DNA from: Acidobacteriota bacterium
GTDB taxonomy: Bacteria; Acidobacteriota; Vicinamibacteria; Vicinamibacterales; JAKQTR01
DNA: 64,000 bases
NCBI GenBank assembly: GCA_029562975.1
Contig: JAKQTR010000030.1
Location: 396,791-460,790 of the forward strand
Direction of reading: 5' to 3'
The notes under the pieces are model-generated. The model saw only the letters and a list, made by a program, of their open reading frames with translations, did no database searches and had not been told where the DNA came from. Made by a program: the position numbers and the translations under genes. Position 1 is the stretch's first letter. Every line of letters begins with the position of its first letter. This document shows, piece by piece, positions 38,890 to 48,228 of this stretch.

Positions 38890-40907
38890 GGGGCGGGCGC
38901 CGGAGCAGGAGGCAGGGAAGAAAGGCGGCCGAGCCACGCGCGGCACACGCGGCCGGGTTCGAGCACGGAGCCGGCGGCGGGGTCCTGGGCGATGACGACG
39001 CCGTCGCCCGTGAGCCGCACGAGGAGCCCGAGGCGCGACAGGCGGCGGGCGGCCTCCCTCGCCCCGAGACCGCGCACGTCCGGCACCGTGGGCGGCGCGG
39101 TCAGCACGCTGATGCGAGGCGGGCCGGCCGCCGCGGAGGCCTGGACCAACTCCACCGGCGGAGGATCCTCCAGCGACGCCTTCACGAGCACCGGCGGCAG
39201 CGGGTTGATTGTCGGCGGCACGCCGGCGTAGCGCAGCGCCGCGTTCGCGATCCGCTGGAAGACCGGCGCCGCGACCGCCCCGCCGTAGATCGCCCCGGCG
39301 TGCGGCGAGTCGATGACCACCAGGATTGTGAAAGCCGGCCGCCGGGACGGCACGAAGCCGACGAACGAGGACTGGTAGTCCGTCTTCGAGTACCCCCGGG
39401 CGACGGCCTTGCTCGCCGTGCCGGTCTTGCCGGCCACCGAGTAGCCGGCCACCCGCGCGGCGGTCCCGGTGCCGCGCTCCACGACCTGCTCCATGATGGA
39501 CACGATCTCGGAGGCGGTCGCCTCGGAGATCGGGCGGCGCAGCTCCTGCGGCATCACCCCGGTGCGCACGCCGCCCCGCCTCAGCGCGCGGACGATGCGC
39601 GGTCGCAGCAGGACGCCGCCGTTGGCCACCGCCGACACCGCCGCGGCCATCTGGAGGGGCGTCACGCCGATCTGGTAGCCCATCGCGATGGACATGAGGC
39701 CGCTCTGGTTCCACTGGGCCGAATCCAACAGGAGGCCCCGCGTCTCTCCCGGCAGATCGACCGAAAGGCGCTCGCCGAAGCCGAACCGGCGCGCATAGCG
39801 GCCCAGGCGCTCGGCGCCCACGCCGAGGCCGATCTTGATCGCGCCCACGTTGCTCGACTTCACGATCACGTCGGTGAAGCTGAGCACGCCGTACCGGTGC
39901 GTGTCGGACACGACCCGTCCGGCGAGGCGGATCTGACCCGCGCTCACGTCGAACGCGTCGGTCGGCCGGAACGTCCGCTCCTCCATGGCCGCCGACGCGG
40001 TCACGATCTTGAACGTCGAGCCGGGCTCGTAGATGGCCTGGACGGCGCGGTTCATCCACGCCTCGCGCGTGTAGTCCCGGTACGCGTTCGGGTTGACCGC
40101 GGGCGCGTTCGCCATCGCGAGGATCTCCCCGGTCCGGGGGGCCATGACGATGACCGTCCCGCCCAGCGCGCGGTGCTCCGCGACGCCGCGCTCCAGCTCC
40201 CGCTCGGCGATGTGCTGGAGGTACGCGTCGATGGTGAGTTCGATCGTGTCGCCCGGCACCGGGGGGATCTCGACGCGGCTGAACGCGCTCTTGTTCGCAT
40301 CGACCTTGACGATGATCTGCCCGGCCGTTCCCCTGATCCTCGACTCGTACGACTGCTCGATGCCGGCCAGGCCCTGGTTGTCGGTGCCGAGGTGTCCGAG
40401 CACGTGGGCCGCGAGCTCGCGGTTCGGGTAGTAGCGCCGGGGCTCGGCCTTCATGAAGACGCCCTGCAAGCCGAGGCGCTCCACCTGCGCGGCCGCTTCG
40501 ATCGAGGCCTGGCGCCGCAGGAACGCGAACGCGCGGTCCTTCTGGCCGAGTCGCTGCGCGAAGAGCCGCCGCTCCTCCGCGGTGCAGTCGCCGAGGGTGG
40601 CGCAGACTGCGGCCACGACGGCGCCGGGATCGTCGATCTCCTTCGGGATCGCGCAGATGGAGGTGGCGTCCACGCTCGTCGCCAGCAGGCGCCCGGCCCG
40701 ATCCACGATGTCGCCGCGCCTAGCATCGGCGGCGAGGGTCCGGTTCCGCTGTCCGGCCGCGGCCGCCTCCAGCGCGTCCCGCTGGAACACCTGGAGGTGG
40801 ACGAGGCGGGCCTCGATCGCCCCCGCCCACAGGGCGAGGCACGCCGCCATGACGAGCACGCGCGCGCGCATCGCCGCCAGCCACGCCCGCCCGGCCGGCT
40901 CATTCAT
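38886..40907 (-). CDS. ftsI: Septal transpeptidase FtsI (PBP3) with C-terminal PASTA domain
   Basis: Class B penicillin-binding protein that cross-links septal peptidoglycan. It has 673 residues. One transmembrane helix (about 14-32) precedes the pedestal domain. Active-site motifs are S297-x2-K300 (EPGSTFKIV), SSN at 351-353 and KTG at 494-496. A single PASTA domain lies at about 606-662 (TVPDVRGLGAREAARRL, then AQDPAAGSVLEPG). PASTA in the division PBP is typical of Firmicutes and of several Gram-negative phyla, but not of E. coli. The start overlaps the end of ftsL by 8 nt. Confidence 0.95.
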
Positions 40908-41337
40908 GGCCGCCGGCTCCGCCCTCCGGCGCCTGCCGGCGCGCCACGAGCGTGCGCGCCGGCGCGGCGGCCTGCCTGACGCGCTCGAGCACGACGGCTT
41001 CCGTCTGCGACGGCGCGACCAGGTTCAGGTCCTGGATCGCAAGGCGCTCAATCCGCTCCGGCGCGCGCAGCGTCTCGAGCTCCAGCCTGAGGTGGCGCTG
41101 CTCCGCCTCGCCCGCCGCGCGCGCCTTCTCGAGCCGCGCCAGGTCGTAGCCGAGGGCCAGCCACTCCGAGTGCAGGCCGGCCACCACGAGCAGGCCGACG
41201 AGCAGCAGCGCCACGACGCCGGCCAGCCGCAGCATGTCGCGCCGGCGGGCGCGGTCCACCACGCGCACCGGGTGGTTCTCGACCTCCCGGGGGATGCTGT
41301 AGGCGATGGCGTCCGCCGGTTCGTGTCTCTTCGCCAT
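40900..41337 (-). CDS. ftsL: Cell division protein FtsL
   Basis: Small bitopic divisome protein that partners FtsB and FtsQ. It has 145 residues. One transmembrane helix (about 37-56) is followed by a periplasmic coiled coil (LARLEKARAAGEAEQRHLRL) that ends with ERIERLAIQDLNLVAPS, the typical FtsL-like ending. Identification rests on shape and position between rsmH and ftsI. ATG 41337 has GGAG 8 nt upstream; an earlier ATG at 41358 would overlap rsmH. Confidence 0.85.
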   Translation of the reverse strand: MAKRHEPADAIAYSIPREVENHPVRVVDRARRRDMLRLAGVVALLLVGLLVVAGLHSEWLALGYDLARLEKARAAGEAEQRHLRLELETLRAPERIERLAIQDLNLVAPSQTEAVVLERVRQAAAPARTLVARRQAPEGGAGGHE

Positions 41338-41341
41338 CACG

Positions 41342-42220
41342 TCACTCCATCCGCTCAATCACGCGGAGCCGCGCGCTGCGCGCGCGCGGGTTCGCCCGCC
41401 GCTCCTCCGCCCCGGGGACCACGGCCTTCTTCGTGACGAGCCGCAGCGGGCCGGACTCGCCCGCAAGGGCCCGGAGCGTGTGCTTCACGGGCCGGTCCTC
41501 GAGCGAGTGGAACGTGATCACCCCCAGGCGCGCGCCGGCGCCCAGCCGGCCGCACGCCGTGCGGACGAACGCCTCCAGCCCGTCGAGTTCGCCGTTGACC
41601 CAGATCCGGATCGCCTGGAACGTCCGCGTGGCCGGATCGATCCGGCCGGATCGCCCCACGACGCGGCGCACGATGGCGGCAAGCCGCGCCGTCGTGTCCA
41701 CGGGTGCGGTGCGCCGGGCCTCGACAATCGCGTGCGCGATCGCCCGCGACCGGCGTTCCTCGCCGAAGCGGAAGATCACGTCCGAGAGCGCCTGCTCCCC
41801 GGCGGAGGCCACCAGGTCGGCCGCCGTCGGGCCCCGGCTGGTATCCATCCGCATGTCGAGCGCCTCGTCCCTCCTGAAACTGAAGCCCCGCCCCGCGCCG
41901 TCGAGCTGCAGCGACGACACACCCAAGTCCGCGACGGCGCCGTCCACCGTCATCACCCCGCGCTCGTCGAGCAGCCGCGCGAGGTCGCGGTAGTCGCCGT
42001 GCACGAGCGCCACCCGGTCGCCCCATTCCGCCAGCGTCTCGCGGGCGCGGTCGAGCGCCTCGCCGTCGCGGTCGATCCCGACAAGCCGCGTGGCGCCGGC
42101 GGCCAGCAGGGCGCGGGCGTGGCCGCCGGCGCCCACGGTGCAGTCCACGAAGAGCCCGCCTCGCGCCGGCCGCAGCGCCTCCACGACCTCGGCGGCCATG
42201 ACGGGCACGTGAACGGGCAT
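41342..42220 (-). CDS. rsmH: 16S rRNA m4C1402 methyltransferase
   Basis: N4-methylates C1402 in the ribosomal P site (formerly MraW). It has 292 residues. HVPVMAAEVVEAL, VDCTVGAGGHARALL, VGIDRDGEAL, GFSFRRDEALDMRMD and ITFHSLEDRPVKHTLR are the family blocks. It lies 21 nt after mraZ, as in nearly all dcw clusters. Confidence 0.97.
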   Translation of the reverse strand: MPVHVPVMAAEVVEALRPARGGLFVDCTVGAGGHARALLAAGATRLVGIDRDGEALDRARETLAEWGDRVALVHGDYRDLARLLDERGVMTVDGAVADLGVSSLQLDGAGRGFSFRRDEALDMRMDTSRGPTAADLVASAGEQALSDVIFRFGEERRSRAIAHAIVEARRTAPVDTTARLAAIVRRVVGRSGRIDPATRTFQAIRIWVNGELDGLEAFVRTACGRLGAGARLGVITFHSLEDRPVKHTLRALAGESGPLRLVTKKAVVPGAEERRANPRARSARLRVIERME

Positions 42221-42241
42221 GGCGGCGGCACCCCGGGGGCG

Positions 42242-42697
42242 TCAGATCCCGAAGTCGGCGAGCGCGCGCGCGTCGGCGTCGGTGTACGGATCGTTCGCGA
42301 GCTTGGTGACGAACCGCTCGTGGTTCCACACCTCGAGGTGGTCGTACTGCCCGAAGACGTCCACCTCGCCCGCCATCCCGGCCGCTTCCCGGAGCCGCGG
42401 ATGAATCAGGACGCGGCCCTGGTTGTCGAGCTCGGCCGTCTGCCCGTAGTAGTTGACGCGGCTGAAGAAGCGGAGGCGTGACGGATGGGTGGACGGGATC
42501 TGCGCCAGCTTGCGTTCGATCTCGATCCACACGGGCATCGGGTAGATGCGGACGGACTCGCCGCTCAGGCTGGTGACGAACAGGTCCCGGCCGTGCCGGG
42601 CCTCGACCAGGCCCTTGAAGGCGGTGGGAATCTTGAGCCGGCCTTTGTCATCGATGCGCGCCGGCGCGTTCCCTCTGAGAACGGCGGTCTGCTCCAC
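42242..42697 (-). CDS. mraZ: MraZ transcriptional regulator
   Basis: AbrB-like DNA-binding protein that represses the dcw operon. It has 151 residues with two MraZ/AbrB domains, each with DxxxR: D16-R20 (DDKGR) and D91-R95 (DNQGR). The start is GTG 42697, with GGTGGAG upstream. The start codon is part of the third MraZ box and the ribosome site overlaps the second, so bound MraZ would cover its own translation start region. Confidence 0.95.
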   Translation of the reverse strand: MEQTAVLRGNAPARIDDKGRLKIPTAFKGLVEARHGRDLFVTSLSGESVRIYPMPVWIEIERKLAQIPSTHPSRLRFFSRVNYYGQTAELDNQGRVLIHPRLREAAGMAGEVDVFGQYDHLEVWNHERFVTKLANDPYTDADARALADFGI

Positions 42698-42717
42698 TTT
42701 GCTCCACCCGAGACCAC
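42694..42717 (-). promoter_or_regulatory. MraZ operator: three GTGG boxes at 10-bp spacing
   Basis: On the minus strand GTGG occurs at 42717-42714, 42707-42704 and 42697-42694, exactly one helical turn apart, within the repeats GAGTGGTCTC, GGGTGGAGCA and AAGTGGAGCA. This matches the known arrangement of short G-rich direct repeats with 10-nt periodicity bound by MraZ. The boxes begin at the predicted transcription start and end at the mraZ GTG codon. Confidence 0.7.
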
Positions 42718-42721
42718 TCGG

Positions 42722-42750
42722 ATGTTAGAGAAGCGGGAGGGGGATGTCAA
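42722..42750 (-). promoter_or_regulatory. Promoter of the dcw cluster
   Basis: TTGACA (perfect, 42750-42745), 17-bp spacer, TAACAT (42727-42722) on the minus strand. The start would be near 42715, with an 18-nt leader. This is the best promoter match in the window. Confidence 0.75.
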
Positions 42751-42920
42751 CGCCAAAAACCTGTTCCGGCGCAGGTTACGGCGATTCGCTGTTCGCTTTT
42801 GCTTCGCCTGTCTGCCCGGTTCGGCCCCTTCCTGCAGCGCATCGCGCCATCCGGGCGCGTGCTAGCATGGGGCTCAGCCGCCAGGCGAGCCGCCGCCCCG
42901 GCTGGCCGGACGATCCGCCC

Positions 42921-44012
42921 ATGCTCCGAACCGCGTTGATCGGCTTCCCCTCGACCGGCAAGACGGCTCTGTTCCAGCTCATGACGTCCGCCCACGGCGC
43001 GCCGCGGGCCGCCCACGGCAGAACGGACGTGACGCTCGGCGTAGCGCGCGTGCCGGACCCGAGGCTCGACGTGCTGACCGCGATGTACCGCCCCCGGAAG
43101 CGGGTGCCGGCGATGGTGGAGTTCGCCGACATTCCCGGGCGGCCGTCCGGCAGCGGCGCCGGCTCCCTGCTGGATGTGGCCGCGTACCGGAACGCCGACG
43201 CGCTCGTCCACGTCGTGCGCGCGTTCGAGGACCCGGCGGTCCCCCACGCAGCCGGGTCGATCGATCCGCTCCGCGACGCGCGGGCGATGGAAGACGAGCT
43301 GATCCTGGCGGACCTGGCGGTGGCGGAGAAGCGGCTCGATCGGCTGGCGAAGGATCTCAAGAAGGCGCGAACGGCCGAGCTCGAGGGCGAGCAGGCGGTC
43401 CTCGCGGCGTGCCGCGCCCGCCTCGAGCGAGGGACGGCCCTGCGCGATCTGGAGCTGCCCGACGACGACCGGCGCAGGCTGCGCGGCTTCCAGTTCCTGT
43501 CGGCCAAACCGCTCCTGCTGGTTCTGAACGCCGACGAGCGCGATCTGGCGCAGGGACTCGACCGTTTGCCCGAGCGGTACGGTCTCGCCGGCCCGGGAAC
43601 GGGGCCGCGCACCCGCGCCGTCGCGGTGTGCGCGAAGATCGAGCTGGAAGTCGCGCAGCTCGACGAGGCCGACGCCGCGGCCTTCCTGGCGGACCTCGGG
43701 CTGAAGGCCTCTGGGCTCGACCGGGTGATCCGCGCCAGCTACGATCTGCTGGGGTACGTCTCGTTCTTCACCGTCGGCGAGGACGAGTGCCGCGCGTGGT
43801 CGGTTCCGCGCGGAACGCCGGCGCAGGCCGCGGCGGGCGAGATCCACACGGACCTGTCCCGCGGGTTCATCCGCGCCGAGGTGGTGGCGTTCGACCGGCT
43901 CGCCGGGCGCGGCTCGATGGCGGCGTGCCGCGATCACGGCGAGGTGCGCCTCGAGGGCAAGGACTACCCGGTCGCGGACGGCGACGTCATCACCGTCCGA
44001 TTCGCGACGTGA
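42921..44012 (+). CDS. ychF: YchF/Obg-family ATPase with TGS domain
   Basis: A P-loop ATPase of the YchF group, involved in translation and stress response. It has 363 residues from ATG 42921. G1 is GFPSTGKTALFQL rather than the usual GLPNVGKSTLF. G3 is FADIPG. The NKxD motif is replaced by NADE (LLVLNADERD), as in ATP-specific YchF (NxxE). A coiled-coil arm (about 125-175) and the C-terminal TGS domain with EIHTDLSRGFIRAEVVAFD complete the family pattern. TAGCAT at 42863-42868 may be the -10. The variant P-loop marks it as a divergent subgroup. Confidence 0.88.
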   Translation: MLRTALIGFPSTGKTALFQLMTSAHGAPRAAHGRTDVTLGVARVPDPRLDVLTAMYRPRKRVPAMVEFADIPGRPSGSGAGSLLDVAAYRNADALVHVVRAFEDPAVPHAAGSIDPLRDARAMEDELILADLAVAEKRLDRLAKDLKKARTAELEGEQAVLAACRARLERGTALRDLELPDDDRRRLRGFQFLSAKPLLLVLNADERDLAQGLDRLPERYGLAGPGTGPRTRAVAVCAKIELEVAQLDEADAAAFLADLGLKASGLDRVIRASYDLLGYVSFFTVGEDECRAWSVPRGTPAQAAAGEIHTDLSRGFIRAEVVAFDRLAGRGSMAACRDHGEVRLEGKDYPVADGDVITVRFAT

Positions 44013-44061
44013 TACGGTACCCGGGGCCGCGGCGGCGGCGATCGCGCGCGGCGCCCGCCTG

Positions 44062-45114
44062 GTGAGCAGGATGCCGGTCCGGACCATACTCGTGTGCGAG
44101 GCGCAGGTGCCGTTTGTCAGGGGCGGCGCCGAGAGCCACGTGCGCCAGCTCGCCGATCGCCTGCGCGCCCGCGGCTACGCCGTCGACCTCGTGTCGGTGC
44201 CGTTCAAGTGGTACCCGAAGGAGGAGATCCTCGCGCACGCGGCGGCGTGGCGGCTGCTCGATCTCAGCGAGAGCAACGGCACGCCCGTCGACCTGGTCAT
44301 CGCCACGAAGTTCCCGTCGTACTTCGCGCGCCATCCGAACAAGGTCGCCTGGCTCATCCATCAGTACCGCGCGGCCTACGAGCTGTGCGGCACCGTCTAC
44401 AGCGACTTCGCCCACGCGGATCTCGACGCGGGCCTGCGCCAGTCGCTGCTGGATCTCGACACGCGGATGCTCGGCGAGTGCCGGCGGCTCTTTGCAAACG
44501 CCGGGAACACCGCGCGGCGGCTCGAGAAGTTCAACGGGCTCACGGCCGAACCGCTGTATCATCCCCCGAGGCTCGCCGGCCGCCTCGCGCCGGGGCCGTC
44601 GGGCGATTACGTGCTCTCGGTGGGCCGCCTCGAAACGGTCAAGCGGCACGACCTTGCGATCCGGGCCCTGGCGCACGCGCCCCCCCGCCTGCGGCTGGTC
44701 GTCGCGGGCGAGGGCACCCAGGACGCGAACCTGCGCCGCCTGGCGGAGTCGTGCGGCGTCGCCGGCCGCGTCGCCTTCGAGGGAGCGGTCGACGACGCGC
44801 GCCTGCTGGCGCTCTACGCCGGGGCCCTCGCGGTCGTGTACGCGCCGTTCGACGAGGACTTCGGCTACGTGACCCTTGAAGCGTTTCTCTCCCACAAGCC
44901 GGTCGTCACGGCCCGAGACTCGGGGGGGCCGCTCGAGTTCGTCGAAGACGGCACGAACGGCTGCGTGTGCGATCCGGACCCGGCCGCAGTGGGCGGCGCG
45001 TTCGCGCGGCTGGACGCGGACCGCGAGCGCGCCCGGGCCCTCGGCGACGCGGGGTTCGAGCGCGCGCGGCTGATCACCTGGGATGGGGTGATTGAGCGGC
45101 TGGTTGGGGAATAG
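44062..45114 (+). CDS. Glycosyltransferase family 4 (GT-B)
   Basis: A 350-residue GT-B enzyme (349 if GTG 44062 is not used and ATG 44071 is the start, minus three residues). The N-terminal domain has VPFVRGGAESHVRQLADRL; the donor-binding C-terminal domain has LSVGRLETVKRHDLAIRAL, LVVAGEGTQDANLRRL and the EX7E-type block ending with DEDFGYVTLEAFLSHKPVV. It is a cytosolic retaining transferase; sugar donor and acceptor are unknown. It is the first gene of the surface-glycan locus, 49 nt after ychF. Confidence 0.88.
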   Translation: MSRMPVRTILVCEAQVPFVRGGAESHVRQLADRLRARGYAVDLVSVPFKWYPKEEILAHAAAWRLLDLSESNGTPVDLVIATKFPSYFARHPNKVAWLIHQYRAAYELCGTVYSDFAHADLDAGLRQSLLDLDTRMLGECRRLFANAGNTARRLEKFNGLTAEPLYHPPRLAGRLAPGPSGDYVLSVGRLETVKRHDLAIRALAHAPPRLRLVVAGEGTQDANLRRLAESCGVAGRVAFEGAVDDARLLALYAGALAVVYAPFDEDFGYVTLEAFLSHKPVVTARDSGGPLEFVEDGTNGCVCDPDPAAVGGAFARLDADRERARALGDAGFERARLITWDGVIERLVGE

Positions 45115-45125
45115 GTTGCTGCCCG

Positions 45126-46109
45126 ATGAAACTGATCGTCCAGATCCCGTGCCTGAACGAGGCGCAGACGCTGCCGGCGACGCTCCGGGACATCCCGCGC
45201 GCCATCCCGGGCATCGACGTCGTCGAGGTGCTCGTCATCGACGACGGCTCGCGCGACGGCACGGCGGAGGTGGCGCGACGGCACGGCGTCGAGCACGTCG
45301 TGCGGTTCCCGCAGCGGAAGGGCCTCGCCTCGGCCTTCGCCGCGGGAATCGACGCCTGCCTGGCGCTCGGCGCCGACGTGATCGTCAACACCGACGGCGA
45401 CAACCAGTACGACGGGGCCGACATCCCGAAGCTCATCGCCCCGCTCGTCGCGGGCGAGGCGGACATCGTCATCGGCGATCGCGAGGTGCGCGACCTGGCG
45501 CACATGTCGCCCACGCGCAAGCGGCTGCAGTGGCTCGGCTCCTGGGTCGTCCGCCAGGTGTCGGACACGAAGGTGCCCGACACGACGAGCGGCTTCCGCG
45601 CCTACACGCGCGAGGCCGCGATGCGGATGACGATCATCTCGGAGTTCACCTACACGCTGGAGTCGATCATCCAGGCCGGCAAGCGGCGGATGGCGATCGT
45701 GCACGTTCCGATTCGCAGCAACCCGGGCACGCGGCCGTCGCGCCTGTTCTCGAACGTCTGGACGTACATCAAGGCGTCGGCGGCGACGATCATCCGCGTC
45801 TATGCGATGTACGAGCCGCTCAAGGTGTTCGGGCTCATCGGCCTGGTCGTCTTCGGCGGCGGCATCGCCGTCTCGCTGCGCTTCGTGTACTTCTACCTGG
45901 TCGGCGAGGGCCTCGGGCACGTCCAGTCGCTCATCCTGGCGGCGGTCCTCCTGATCGTCGGCTTCCAGATCGGCCTCATCGGGCTGATGGCCGACGTCAT
46001 CTCGGGCAACCGGAAGATGCTCGAGGACCTGATCTACCGCGTGAGGCGGATGGAGCTCCGCCAGAACGGGGCCGCGGGCGGTCCGCCGCCGGGCCCGGAC
46101 CGGAGTTAG
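45126..46109 (+). CDS. Family 2 glycosyltransferase with two C-terminal transmembrane helices (polyprenyl-phosphate type)
   Basis: A 327-residue membrane GT2. The GT-A domain has VIDDGSRDGT and the DxD-type motif NTDGDNQYDG, then TSGFRAYTREA. Two transmembrane helices (about 236-260 and 268-292) follow. This architecture is that of dolichol- or undecaprenyl-phosphate sugar synthases (DPM1 or ArnC-like), which load a sugar onto a lipid phosphate. It lies 11 nt after the GT4 gene. Confidence 0.85.
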   Translation: MKLIVQIPCLNEAQTLPATLRDIPRAIPGIDVVEVLVIDDGSRDGTAEVARRHGVEHVVRFPQRKGLASAFAAGIDACLALGADVIVNTDGDNQYDGADIPKLIAPLVAGEADIVIGDREVRDLAHMSPTRKRLQWLGSWVVRQVSDTKVPDTTSGFRAYTREAAMRMTIISEFTYTLESIIQAGKRRMAIVHVPIRSNPGTRPSRLFSNVWTYIKASAATIIRVYAMYEPLKVFGLIGLVVFGGGIAVSLRFVYFYLVGEGLGHVQSLILAAVLLIVGFQIGLIGLMADVISGNRKMLEDLIYRVRRMELRQNGAAGGPPPGPDRS

Positions 46110-46113
46110 GGCC

Positions 46114-46974
46114 GTGGCCGAGCCGTCATCGGTCTCGATTGTGATCCCGGCGTTCAACGAGGAGCCCGCGATCGGGCCGCTCGTCGCGGCGCTCGGCGCC
46201 GGCGCCGCCTGGCGGGAGATCATCGTCGTCGACGACGGGTCCTCGGACGCGACGGCCGCGCGGGCCCGCGAGGCCGGGGCCACCGTGGTGCGCCACCCCT
46301 ACAACAAGGGCAACGGCGCGGCCGTCAAGACCGGCATCCGCGCCGCGACGGGCGAGTACGTGCTCGTCGTGGACGGCGACGGGCAGCATCGCGCGGCGGA
46401 TGCGGCGCGCCTCGTCGCGCGCCTCGGCGAGTACGACCTCGTGATCGGCGCGCGCTCGTCGGACACGCAGGCCACGCACGCGCGGCTGCTGGGGAACGCT
46501 GCGCTGAACTGGCTGGCCGGCTCCCTCACGGGGCGCGCGATCCCGGACTTGACCTCCGGCTTCAGGGGCGCGCGCCGGACGCACCTGCGCGAGTTCCTGC
46601 ACCTGCTCCCGAACGGGTTCTCCACCCCGACGACAACGACGCTGGCCTTCATCAAAGCGGGCTACAACGTCTGCTTCGAGCCCGTCGAGGCCGCAGCGCG
46701 CGTCGGCTCCTCGAAGATCCGCCTCGCCCGCGACGGCGTCCGGTTCCTCCTGATCGTGTTGAAGATCGTGACGCTCTTCAGCCCGTTCCGCGTCTTCCTC
46801 CCGATCAGTCTCGCCGCCTTTGCCGCCGGGGCCGGGTACGCGGCGTGGACCGTTGCCACGCAGTCGCACGTGACGAACTCCTCGGTGCTGCTGATCATGC
46901 TGGCCGTCATCGTGTTCCTGGTCGGCCTGGTCTCGGAGCAGATCGCGGCGCTCAGGTTCGAAGGCCGAGAGTAG
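46114..46974 (+). CDS. Family 2 glycosyltransferase with two C-terminal transmembrane helices
   Basis: A 286-residue GT2 similar in layout to its upstream neighbour. VDDGSSDAT and LVVDGDGQHR mark the nucleotide-sugar and metal sites; DLTSGFRGARR follows. Two hydrophobic helices end the protein (about 222-245 and 252-275). The start is GTG 46114, 4 nt after the previous stop. A second polyprenyl-phosphate sugar synthase next to the first suggests two different lipid-linked donors. Confidence 0.85.
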   Translation: MAEPSSVSIVIPAFNEEPAIGPLVAALGAGAAWREIIVVDDGSSDATAARAREAGATVVRHPYNKGNGAAVKTGIRAATGEYVLVVDGDGQHRAADAARLVARLGEYDLVIGARSSDTQATHARLLGNAALNWLAGSLTGRAIPDLTSGFRGARRTHLREFLHLLPNGFSTPTTTTLAFIKAGYNVCFEPVEAAARVGSSKIRLARDGVRFLLIVLKIVTLFSPFRVFLPISLAAFAAGAGYAAWTVATQSHVTNSSVLLIMLAVIVFLVGLVSEQIAALRFEGRE

Positions 46975-46979
46975 CGGCC

Positions 46980-48224
46980 GTGAGCGCACAGATGCCCCGC
47001 GCGGTGTGGATGGCGGTGGCGGCGGGCGTCGCCCTGCGCCTCGCCTTCGCCCTCGGCTACTGGGTGGACAAGCCCCTCACGCACGACGAGCGCGAGTACC
47101 TGACGCTCGCCGGGAACGTCGCGGCCGGGCGCGGGTTCGTGCACCTGTCTCCCGACGGATCTTCCGTCCCGGGCGAGCACTTCGGCCGGGCCCCCCTTTA
47201 CCCGCTGTTTCTCGCCGGCGTGGTGCGCGCCTCCGGCGCCGAGGGCGCTTCCGCCATCCCGCCGGCCCCCGACGCGGCGCCCGCGGCGGCGGTTCTGCGC
47301 GCCGTGCGGGCCGCGCAGTCCGTTCTCGGAGGGGCAATCGTCTGGCTGGTCGCCTGGCTGGCCGGCCGCGCGGCCGGCCCGCGCGCCGCCGCCTCCGCCG
47401 CCGCGCTCGCCGCGGTGTACCCGCCGCTTGTCTGGACGCCGGCCTACGTCTGGAGCGAAACCCTGTTCAGCGTGCTGGCGCTCGGCTGCGCCGCGGTCCT
47501 CACGCGCACGCCGGGGAGCCCGGGCGGAGCGGCCGCTTCCGGCGCCCTCGGCGGACTGTCGGTGCTGACCAGGCCCGCGATGCTGTTCTTCCTGCCGCTC
47601 GCCTTCATCTGGCTCGGCTGGCGCCACGGCTGGCGCGCCGCCGCGATCCTGACGGTGGCCTGCCTCCTCGTCGTCGCGCCGTGGACGATCCGGAACGCGC
47701 GCGAGTACGGGCGGTTCGTCCTGATCGCCTCCGAGGGAGGCATCACGTTCTGGACCGGCAACCACCCGCTGGCCGTGGGCGAGGGCGATCTCGCCGCCAA
47801 CCCCGCGCTCAAGCGCGCCAACGCCGATCTGCGTGCGCGCTACCCGGGCCGCAGCCCCGAGGACCTGGAGCCGATCTACTACCGGGAGGCCTGGCGCTTC
47901 GTCGGCGAAGCGCCCGGCGCCTGGCTGCGCCTCGTCGCGCGCAAGGCGTTCTACACGGTCGTCCCCGTCGGGCCGTCCTACCGCCTGCATTCGGCGCGCT
48001 ACTACGCGGCGTCGGCCCTGTCGTACGCGGCGGTGCTGCCGTTCGCGCTCCTGGGCCTTCGCGCGCTCTGGCGGAAAGGGCGGCTCCCGGCGCCGCTGCT
48101 GTTGCTCGCATCGTCGTCGCTCGCCGTATGCCTGGTGTTCTTCCCGCAGGAGCGGTTCCGGATCCCGGTGGTGGACCCGACGCTCCTCGTCGCGGCGGCG
48201 TCCTGGCGAGCGCTGCGCGGGTGA
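46980..48224 (+). CDS. GT39-family (PMT/ArnT-like) membrane glycosyltransferase
   Basis: A 414-residue GT-C protein with about ten transmembrane helices. The first periplasmic loop holds the acidic motif THDEREYLTLAGNVAAGRGF, typical of ArnT/PMT enzymes that use polyprenyl-phosphate sugars. The C-terminal ERFRIPVVDPTLLVAAA is a common ending in this family. The start is GTG 46980 (ATG 46992 is also possible), 5 nt after the previous gene. It is a likely user of the lipid-linked sugars made by the neighbouring GT2 enzymes. Confidence 0.83.
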   Translation: MSAQMPRAVWMAVAAGVALRLAFALGYWVDKPLTHDEREYLTLAGNVAAGRGFVHLSPDGSSVPGEHFGRAPLYPLFLAGVVRASGAEGASAIPPAPDAAPAAAVLRAVRAAQSVLGGAIVWLVAWLAGRAAGPRAAASAAALAAVYPPLVWTPAYVWSETLFSVLALGCAAVLTRTPGSPGGAAASGALGGLSVLTRPAMLFFLPLAFIWLGWRHGWRAAAILTVACLLVVAPWTIRNAREYGRFVLIASEGGITFWTGNHPLAVGEGDLAANPALKRANADLRARYPGRSPEDLEPIYYREAWRFVGEAPGAWLRLVARKAFYTVVPVGPSYRLHSARYYAASALSYAAVLPFALLGLRALWRKGRLPAPLLLLASSSLAVCLVFFPQERFRIPVVDPTLLVAAASWRALRG

Positions 48225-48228
48225 GGGC

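Noticed and set aside
42744..42920. N-terminal extension of ychF to an upstream start
   Set aside because: The extension overlaps the dcw promoter, lacks similarity to YchF, and the G1 motif lies directly after ATG 42921.
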